A DNA stretch of 64,000 nucleotides from Clostridium akagii DSM 12554 (GTDB lineage Bacteria > Bacillota > Clostridia > Clostridiales > Clostridiaceae), in NCBI RefSeq assembly GCF_000686725.1, contig NZ_KK366007.1, forward strand, positions 233,207 to 297,206, in the 5' to 3' direction. Position numbers and translations under genes: made by a program. The number at the start of each line of letters is the position of its first letter. Position 1 is the first letter of the stretch. Of this stretch, positions 59,339-64,000 are shown piece by piece. A model generated the notes under the pieces. That model was not told the origin of the DNA and made no database searches. It saw only the letters and a program-made list of their open reading frames with translations.

Positions 59339-60112
59339 TTAGGTATTAATAATATAACCAATTTTTATGGAATTAACACACAAAAAAAAAATAACAAGTT
59401 GAACCATTTCAGGAGTTATCTCCATATTTACTTGCCAGATTTCAACACCATTTTTCACAGCGTCCCTAACTGCTGTAAGTATTTTCTCGCTCTTACTAGT
59501 TTTTGGTGGTACTATAAATCTTGGATTATTATAGATAAAACAGTTAAGCAGTATGGCTCTTTGATTTATATTCAGGCTGCTAGATAACTCGGATATGTGT
59601 TTGATGAATCTGTCAAATGAATTAAATTCACTGTGTGATTTATAAGTAACATTTGAACTGTAGGGTAGTTCTGCAAGAGATGTTTTCACTTCAATATAGG
59701 TGCTTTCTACTAAAAAATCCAGCCTTGAATTACCAAGAGTTTGTTCGCGAATAGTGTTATGTCCATTAGCAACAATTTTGCTTAATTGATCTGTTTTTAA
59801 AAAATGTTCTATATACCTATTTACTGCATTTTGATTAATACCAATCCATTTTTTTGAAGAAGAAGCAGGTACATCTAAGGATATAGCTTCTACTGTGAAT
59901 GGTGTTTTTCTCTTTTCATCCTTCGCTTTAGACATAAGGCAAGGAATATCTTTGAATATGAAATTCCCAATGCGTCCAGTGGAAGGACAATGACATTTGT
60001 AAATGGTACCATCTAGTTCAACATCCATTATAAATCGGTTTGGTCTACTTTTTATTATCCCTTCAATTAAAGGTGTTTCAAAGACGTAGCTTCTATTATC
60101 ACTAAATAACAT
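59339..60112 (-). CDS. sfsA: SfsA-family DNA/RNA nuclease (copy 1, altered C-terminus)
   Basis: SfsA, 257 residues, first described as a sugar-fermentation regulator; the family is now regarded as PD-(D/E)xK-type nucleases. The N-terminal OB-like part (GIIKSRPNRFIMDVELDG, CHCPSTGRIGNF) is followed by the nuclease core LGNSRLDFLVESTYIEVKTSLA with D and ExK residues. The end is odd. After PEMVQLV it reads IFFLCVNSIKIGYIINT over a T-rich stretch, while the second copy at the right edge continues NYFELTMDFINI, which looks native. So the last 17 residues here result from a recombination junction near 59392. Confidence 0.9.
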   Translation of the reverse strand: MLFSDNRSYVFETPLIEGIIKSRPNRFIMDVELDGTIYKCHCPSTGRIGNFIFKDIPCLMSKAKDEKRKTPFTVEAISLDVPASSSKKWIGINQNAVNRYIEHFLKTDQLSKIVANGHNTIREQTLGNSRLDFLVESTYIEVKTSLAELPYSSNVTYKSHSEFNSFDRFIKHISELSSSLNINQRAILLNCFIYNNPRFIVPPKTSKSEKILTAVRDAVKNGVEIWQVNMEITPEMVQLVIFFLCVNSIKIGYIINT

Positions 60113-60169
60113 TTTTTACCTCCTAATATAAAATAATATTTATATATACATTTAAGTATGCTAATCTCC

Positions 60170-60592
60170 TTAATGCCAAGCTTTTACCAGCTTGATAAAA
60201 ATATTATTTAAATTTTGTACTTCTTCATCCGTTAAGGATGAAAGAACACTTCTTTCGCAATTTATTAATATAGGCCAAAGTTGCTTAAGCATGTCTTCAC
60301 TTTTATTAGTAAGTCGAAGGTTATACATTCTGCGATCAACAGTATTTTTTACACGGATTAAGTAACCAAGTGATTCAAGGCGATCAACTTTTTTAACAGT
60401 AGTAGTTCTATCAGCATGTATAACTTCACCAACTTGTTGCTGAGTAGCATCAGGCATAGAAGTTATAACTGTTAGAAGTCCAAATTCCTTTGAATCAATC
60501 TGATAGGGAATTAATTCTGCATTAAAGTTCTCTATCATCTGTTCAGTGACTTTACCAAATAAAAAACCCATACTATTAAAAATACTAAACAA
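60170..60592 (-). CDS. MarR-family transcriptional regulator
   Basis: A 140-residue MarR-type winged-helix regulator: the N-terminal dimer helix MGFLFGKVTEQMIENF, then ATQQQVGEVIHADRTTTVKKVDRLESLGYLIRVKNTVDRRMYNLRLT as recognition helix and wing. I choose TTG 60590-60592 (60592 on the minus strand) because AGTAGGTG precedes it; the longest frame goes to 60622. It is upstream of sfsA on the same strand with a 57-bp gap, and a perfect palindrome lies over its promoter. The ligand is unknown. Confidence 0.87.
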   Translation of the reverse strand: MFSIFNSMGFLFGKVTEQMIENFNAELIPYQIDSKEFGLLTVITSMPDATQQQVGEVIHADRTTTVKKVDRLESLGYLIRVKNTVDRRMYNLRLTNKSEDMLKQLWPILINCERSVLSSLTDEEVQNLNNIFIKLVKAWH

Positions 60593-60643
60593 TGTAACAC
60601 CTACTTTCAAACATATAGTCATGATATTATATAATCTTTAATT

Positions 60644-60670
60644 AATATAATCAGTATAACTGATTATATT
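60644..60670. promoter_or_regulatory. Perfect 12-bp palindrome, MarR operator
   Basis: AATATAATCAGT (60644-60655) and ACTGATTATATT (60659-60670) form a perfect inverted repeat with a 3-bp centre. It lies 52-78 bp before the MarR start and contains TATAAT-like sequence, so binding would block the promoter. Confidence 0.75.
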
Positions 60671-60707
60671 AGCAGCGTCAATATCAAGTTGTAGAATGCA
60701 TGAATAA

Positions 60708-60792
60708 GATAAATAAAAACCGTATTGGAGAAATCCAATACGGTTTTTTCGTAAATGAGAATCAAAATTTTATATTTTGTCATTCGAATTTA
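60708..60792. repeat. Terminator repeat copy 2
   Basis: The same ACCGTATTGG hairpin as copy 1 (60715-60728 with 60735-60748), and the right flank is nearly identical for about 45 bp, to ATTCGAATTTA at 60792. The left flank differs from copy 1 beyond AAATAAAAACC. It closes the cassette that begins at 62124 on the minus strand. Confidence 0.85.
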
Positions 60793-60806
60793 AATGTTAT
60801 GCCGTT

Positions 60807-61259
60807 TTATTTGGATGTGGGAGACTCTTGAGGGTTCCAATAATCCCGGATAAGCTTAATACATCCGTTTTGGGTACGGCACACATCAATATAGCGCTTT
60901 TCAAAAGTTTTGCCAGTTGCCAGTACGGTTCCATGCGATGTCATTTCTACTATGACACAGTCAGGATCAATCATGTGGTGGACCTCGATATCTGTAAAAT
61001 GTGAAAATGAGACGATATCTAGAATTGCTTGGATGTACATAATGATTTTGTTTTTTCCCTCCACCCGCCTTGGCCTGGTGGGCGGAGCAAATGGGAATTC
61101 CATGACTACACCTTCAGCCATCATATCGAATAAAGCATGCACATTTCCAGTTTGGATTAATTTAAATACTTGTTCGAAGACTTCGGCGGCCCCCATGGAA
61201 TCATGTCTTGCAGAGGTCGATTGGCTGGACGTTGATTGAGAATTTTGTGAATCAGACAT
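60807..61259 (-). CDS. SnoaL/NTF2-like small protein
   Basis: A 150-residue protein with a serine/threonine-rich N-terminal 20 residues and then an NTF2-like alpha+beta cone (AAEVFEQVFKLIQTGNVHALFDMMAEGVVMEFPFAPP, KNKIIMYIQAIL, HHMIDPDCVIVEMTSHGTV). It ends in IRDYWNPQE, as in SnoaL/PhzA-like and ester-cyclase-like proteins. Family members bind small hydrophobic molecules and some are enzymes; the role here is unknown. The base composition is clearly more GC-rich than the flanking genes. It follows the EFR1 flavodoxin-ferredoxin gene by 73 bp with its own AAAGGAGTG. Confidence 0.8.
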   Translation of the reverse strand: MSDSQNSQSTSSQSTSARHDSMGAAEVFEQVFKLIQTGNVHALFDMMAEGVVMEFPFAPPTRPRRVEGKNKIIMYIQAILDIVSFSHFTDIEVHHMIDPDCVIVEMTSHGTVLATGKTFEKRYIDVCRTQNGCIKLIRDYWNPQESPTSK

Positions 61260-61332
61260 ATAGTTTTCACTCCTTTTTAATATAGTATATAGTTGGACAA
61301 ACAGTACACTTATTTTTTAATGGAAGGCATAA

Positions 61333-62124
61333 TTATTTACCATTTAGCTTTGTTAGTTCCTGCCATGAAATATCAGGATGTGTGTACCGCTTCCTGTTTT
61401 TTGTTTTGTCCTTGTAGTTGATGGCTTTCGCCGGGCAATGCTGAATACAGGCTAAACATTGTTCACAGTGGTGTTTAAAATATGGTTTTGTGTCCTGACC
61501 CAAATCAATGTTGTTTACCGGGCAGACTTTTTGGCAGATACCGCAATGAGTACACGTGTCGGATACATTGAAATGTTTATCACTATGATGGATAAAGTGC
61601 ATAACTCCATTATACATAAGTTGCTGGAACGGTTTGGTTCTCAATGCTGTCAGATCAACGGTCCTTTTTTTTATGTTACCGATGATTGGCTTCAAATCCT
61701 GGGCGGATTGCCGCGTTTCCTCTTCAACGGTGTCATGCATGTCAAACATAATGATATAGTTTGATAACATATCGAGTTTTTCAGCGTAGTTCAGCGTTAT
61801 ACCTTTTCGCTTCAGCAAATTGCGTAGTTGAACTGTGGAATTGCCGGAACGTTTAACACTTCCGCAGGTAGCAACGGCAAAAAAGTAGGCATTCTTGTTA
61901 TTTTGAAAATTAAATTGTGAAACAAAGTCCTGGACTCTTGCAGGTACACCACGGTAATAAGTCGGATACACAAAACCAATTACATCGTATTCATCTGTAA
62001 GGGTGTATTCCTTATGGGAGCCCATGGATACAATTTCGCAGTTTTCAAGTTCTTCTGAGATTTTTTTTGCGGCCCATAAGCTGTTGCCTGTTCCTGAAAA
62101 GACGAAAATGATGCTTTTCTTCAT
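61333..62124 (-). CDS. EFR1-family flavodoxin-ferredoxin fusion protein
   Basis: A 263-residue soluble electron carrier. The N-terminal flavodoxin-like domain begins with IIFVFSGTGNSLWAAKKISEEL (FMN phosphate loop) and has FVYPTYYRGVPARV. The C-terminal part holds two [4Fe-4S] clusters: CTHCGICQKVCPVNNI and CEQCLACIQHCPAKAI. This is the EFR1 arrangement seen in many gut and soil anaerobes; partners are unknown. GAGGAG precedes the ATG. It is divergent from a TetR gene, with two matching operators in between, and heads a two-gene unit with a SnoaL-like protein. Composition suggests recent acquisition. Confidence 0.9.
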   Translation of the reverse strand: MKKSIIFVFSGTGNSLWAAKKISEELENCEIVSMGSHKEYTLTDEYDVIGFVYPTYYRGVPARVQDFVSQFNFQNNKNAYFFAVATCGSVKRSGNSTVQLRNLLKRKGITLNYAEKLDMLSNYIIMFDMHDTVEEETRQSAQDLKPIIGNIKKRTVDLTALRTKPFQQLMYNGVMHFIHHSDKHFNVSDTCTHCGICQKVCPVNNIDLGQDTKPYFKHHCEQCLACIQHCPAKAINYKDKTKNRKRYTHPDISWQELTKLNGK

Positions 62125-62194
62125 TGTATTTTAAACTCCTCTCATTATATGACGTGGCATGGTGTGCACATTTATATATACGTATATTATAATT

Positions 62195-62243
62195 GGAATC
62201 AACATTCCGCTTATAAAGCATATTATACGGAATTAACATTCCG
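62195..62243. promoter_or_regulatory. Two matching TetR operators in the divergent promoter region
   Basis: GGAATCAACATTCCG (62195-62209) and GGAATTAACATTCCG (62229-62243) differ at one base and are palindromic (GGAAT-N4-ATTCC). They are 34 bp apart, between the EFR1 gene (minus) and the TetR gene (plus). The second abuts the TetR -35 box. Confidence 0.82.
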
Positions 62244-62272
62244 TTGTCAATATCTATTTTTTCATGTAAAAT
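62244..62272 (+). promoter_or_regulatory. Promoter of the TetR gene
   Basis: TTGTCA (62244-62249) and TAAAAT (62267-62272) with 17 bp between. The -35 box begins one base after the second operator, so the regulator should repress its own gene. Confidence 0.75.
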
Positions 62273-62297
62273 AGAGAGGAAAGAGGTGGCTATCTTA

Positions 62298-62951
62298 ATG
62301 ATAAAGAAAGAATGCTCTTCGGGCGAAATATGTAATTTTCACGAGACAGAGAAGGTACAAACAAATAATTCCCCATTTTCTGATTCAGAAAAGTCTATGA
62401 GGGCAGATGCAAAACAAAATAGACAGAAGATACTGGACGCGGCTCTTAAGATTTTTACCGAAAAAGGGCTTGCAATTCCAATTGGTGAAATTGCAAGCCA
62501 AGCAGGGGTAGGCATCGGCACAATATATCGCCATTTTTCCAGCAAAGAAGCATTGTTTGAGGAAATATATATTAGTTATAAAAAGCAACTTACAGAAGAT
62601 GCTAAGTCTCTTGCTAACAATTCTGATCCTGGTAAGGCATTTTTTGATTTCTTTTCACGCATAATGGAAGATGGTTTTAACAATAAGGCTTTGAAAGACG
62701 CTTTTAAAAGTCTTACCTTCACTCGGACGGAAAACGCTGGCGTAGTAAAGGATTTCCAGTCGGCATTCGCTAGTCTTCTTACCCGAGCCCAGCAATCCAA
62801 GGCGGTACGTGAAGATATAGGAGTAAAGGATTTAATTACTCTTATGATGGGCCTTCTGCTTGCTATAGACCAAGGAAAAGGTGATATGGATATAAGCCGA
62901 TTCAATAGATTGATATCCATTGTTAGCGATGGAATTCGTTATAAGGAATGA
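62298..62951 (+). CDS. TetR-family regulator of the EFR1/SnoaL unit
   Basis: A 217-residue TetR-type repressor with an unusual 35-residue N-terminal extension before the DNA-binding domain (RQKILDAALKIFTEKGLAIPIGEIASQAGVGIGTIYRHFSSKEALFEEIY). The C-terminal helical domain ends with the type-13-like LITLMMGLLLAIDQGKG. The start is ATG 62298, 9 nt after AGAGGTGG. It is divergent from the EFR1/SnoaL genes, with two identical-type palindromes between them, so it very likely controls both directions. The inducer is unknown. Confidence 0.9.
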   Translation: MIKKECSSGEICNFHETEKVQTNNSPFSDSEKSMRADAKQNRQKILDAALKIFTEKGLAIPIGEIASQAGVGIGTIYRHFSSKEALFEEIYISYKKQLTEDAKSLANNSDPGKAFFDFFSRIMEDGFNNKALKDAFKSLTFTRTENAGVVKDFQSAFASLLTRAQQSKAVREDIGVKDLITLMMGLLLAIDQGKGDMDISRFNRLISIVSDGIRYKE

Positions 62952-63034
62952 ATGTAAGTTGGAATTCGATTAACTGGGCTATTAGATAATAATAATAGCA
63001 TGTCCTCATTGTATCAATATTATAGTTATTAGAT

Positions 63035-63087
63035 ATAAATCAAGGATTAAATAAAAACCGCATTGGAGAAATCCAATACGGTTTTTA
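63035..63087. repeat. Terminator repeat copy 3
   Basis: The left flank (ATAAATCAAGGATTAAATA) is identical to copy 1 and is followed by the same hairpin with one change (ACCGCATTGG). The right flank differs from both other copies. It lies after the TetR gene. Confidence 0.82.
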
Positions 63088-63101
63088 TTGTGTTTTTGAA
63101 T

Positions 63102-63122
63102 ACCACAGGTTTTACCTGTGGT
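63102..63122. repeat. Hairpin typical of an IS200/IS605 left end
   Basis: ACCACAGG (63102-63109) and CCTGTGGT (63115-63122) form a perfect 8-bp stem with a TTTTA loop. It lies 71 bp upstream of the transposase remnant, where IS200-type elements carry their subterminal hairpin. Confidence 0.6.
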
Positions 63123-63192
63123 TCTGTGGAAAAAAAGAACCCACTTTGCTAATGTTCGCCAACCAATTTTAAAGGCAAAGGAGGTTATCCAA

Positions 63193-63368
63193 ATGGACAT
63201 TCAGAGTTCAGTTGCAGTAAATGGAATTGCAAATAACATATTGTGTTTGCACCCAAGTATCGAAGGCAGATGATATATGGGAAAATAAAGGTGGATATAG
63301 GGCTGATACTTAGGAAATTATGTGAGTATAATGGCGTAGAAATAATAGAAGCAAATGCATGTCCAGAT
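63193..63368 (+). pseudogene. IS200/IS605-family TnpA remnant
   Basis: An AAAGGAGG site precedes ATG 63193. Allowing one frameshift near 63212, the reading is SKWNCK-stop-HIVFAPKYRRQMIYGKI and then LRKLCEYNGVEIIEANACPD. This is the N-terminal half of the Y1 single-strand transposase of IS200. A TAA replaces the tyrosine codon before HIVFAPKYRR. The HUH histidines and catalytic tyrosine that should follow ACPD are deleted. It is dead; only the 5' end of the element remains. Confidence 0.85.
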
Positions 63369-63370
63369 AT

Positions 63371-63505
63371 TTTAAAGCGGCTATTTCATTTATTGGGTGT
63401 ACGATGTTTTGGTATATGATTTTAGGTTCAGTTTATATGTTGATATTTACTACCAATATGGTTGTTAAAGATGATAAGTTTGAGAAAACAAATAAAATAC
63501 AGTAA
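63371..63505 (+). pseudogene. C-terminal fragment of an unidentified membrane protein
   Basis: Directly after the IS200 break, one frame reads FKAAISFIGCTMFWYMILGSVYMLIFTT then a charged tail KDDKFEKTNKIQ and stop. It looks like the last one or two helices of a membrane protein cut by a deletion. No start and no family can be assigned. Confidence 0.3.
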
Positions 63506-63697
63506 TGATAAACAGAAATTAAGAGAATGAAGGATAATTGATAACAAACTGTATGCTTTTATATGATACTTAATGATATTAGATATAAAGAAAAACGGCT
63601 AAAACCATTGAGTATACAAGACTATATTGCTAGCTATTATTACATGGAAAGTACATAGCCTAACTCGAGAAAACAGGCGAATGGGTTATTCTGTTAC

Positions 63698-63725
63698 TAG
63701 GGTTCAAATCCCTATCTCTCCGCCA
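63698..63725 (+). tRNA. 3' end of a tRNA-Ser gene (partial)
   Basis: A perfect T-arm, TAGGG-TTCAAAT-CCCTA (63698-63714), is followed by the acceptor 3' strand TCTCTCC, discriminator G and CCA (63715-63725). The acceptor matches serine tRNAs that begin GGAGAGA, but no GGAGAGA, D-arm or anticodon arm is found upstream. Upstream similarity may extend to about 63665. It is a truncated gene or the att-type tRNA end left by an integrative element. Confidence 0.75.
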
Positions 63726-63733
63726 ATATGAAG

Positions 63734-63763
63734 GGCTCTAGCAGATTGTGCTAGAGCCTTTTA
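63734..63763 (+). terminator. Terminator after the tRNA-Ser fragment
   Basis: GGCTCTAGCA (63734-63743) pairs perfectly with TGCTAGAGCC (63749-63758), loop GATTG, followed by TTTT. It starts 8 bp after the CCA end, so the native tRNA terminator is preserved with the fragment. The neighbouring stretches 63506-63697 and 63764-63911 show no gene. Confidence 0.88.
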
Positions 63764-63911
63764 GTATTATTTAATATAATTAGGTATGACTGACGACAAT
63801 TTGTCGACGCTAATTAAAACTAAGCGAAATTAGATGATATTTATTGGACATAATAGCTGAAGTAGTTTTTACATTGACTGCATCTTTTTTATGAAAATAA
63901 CACATCATAAA

Positions 63912-64000
63912 TTAAATATTGATAAAATCCATTGTAAGTTCAAAATAGTTAACAAGTTGAACCATTTCAGGAGTTATCTCCATATTTACTTGCCAGATTT
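63912..64000 (-). CDS. sfsA: Second sfsA copy, C-terminal end (runs off the window)
   Basis: From the right edge inward, the minus strand reads QVNMEITPEMVQLVNYFELTMDFINI and stops at 63912. Bases 63950-64000 are identical to 59392-59442 in the first sfsA (offset 4558 bp). Beyond the PEMVQLV point this copy has a natural SfsA ending, unlike the first. Only the end of the gene is visible, so whether it is complete cannot be told. Confidence 0.8.
   Translation of the reverse strand, partial: IWQVNMEITPEMVQLVNYFELTMDFINI

Overview
The window is a contiguous, AT-rich, gene-dense piece of chromosome from a low-GC anaerobic Firmicute, most likely a spore-forming Clostridium. This rests on the base composition, strong GGAGG ribosome binding sites, frequent TTG/GTG starts, a spore photoproduct lyase, an Etf-coupled lactate dehydrogenase cluster and the order cggR-gap-pgk-tpiA-gpmI-eno-secG-rnr-smpB-ssrA. 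The species cannot be named from sequence alone.

Layout. 1-3.9 kb: lacD-type aldolase with a DeoR regulator, and a malic/malolactic enzyme. 4-9 kb: MATE exporter, TetR regulator, an alpha/beta hydrolase behind a Fur-like box, then a decay patch with a LysR remnant and a chimeric ABC ATPase/permease relic. 9-14.9 kb: lactate oxidation cluster (GntR regulator, EtfB, ferredoxin-EtfA, FAD lactate dehydrogenase, LarA racemase) with a clear FadR-type operator. 14.9-21.2 kb: glycerol / glycerol-3-phosphate genes (two flavoproteins, DUF1667 protein, GlpP, GlpK, GlpF). 21.3-29 kb: complete L-rhamnose pathway. 29-32 kb: small membrane proteins, a TetR regulator and an AEC transporter. 32-36.5 kb: hexuronate genes (UxaC, LacI regulator, UxaA). 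36.7-45.1 kb: HAD phosphatase, SplB, TrmL, DegV and a BMP-type nucleoside ABC importer. 45.3-58.7 kb: RpoN, the CggR-controlled lower-glycolysis genes, SecG, RNase R, SmpB and tmRNA.

Functional logic. Rhamnose, glycerol, hexuronates, tagatose-type sugars and lactate all feed triose phosphate or pyruvate. Their pathway-specific regulators and operators are visible, and the central gap-to-eno genes sit behind an autoregulatory CggR operator. The SmpB-RNase R-tmRNA set is the trans-translation and ribosome-rescue module.

Most notable features. The tmRNA gene is interrupted exactly in its T-loop by a 290-nt insertion with group I intron hallmarks; removing it restores a perfect T-arm and acceptor stem. 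Downstream (58.7-64 kb) is a patchwork: a LAGLIDADG ORF, sfsA, MarR, an EFR1/SnoaL/TetR cassette of different base composition, three copies of one terminator repeat, an IS200 remnant, the 3' end of a tRNA-Ser, and the start of a second sfsA 3' end identical over 51 nt. This looks like an integration/recombination hotspot beside ssrA.
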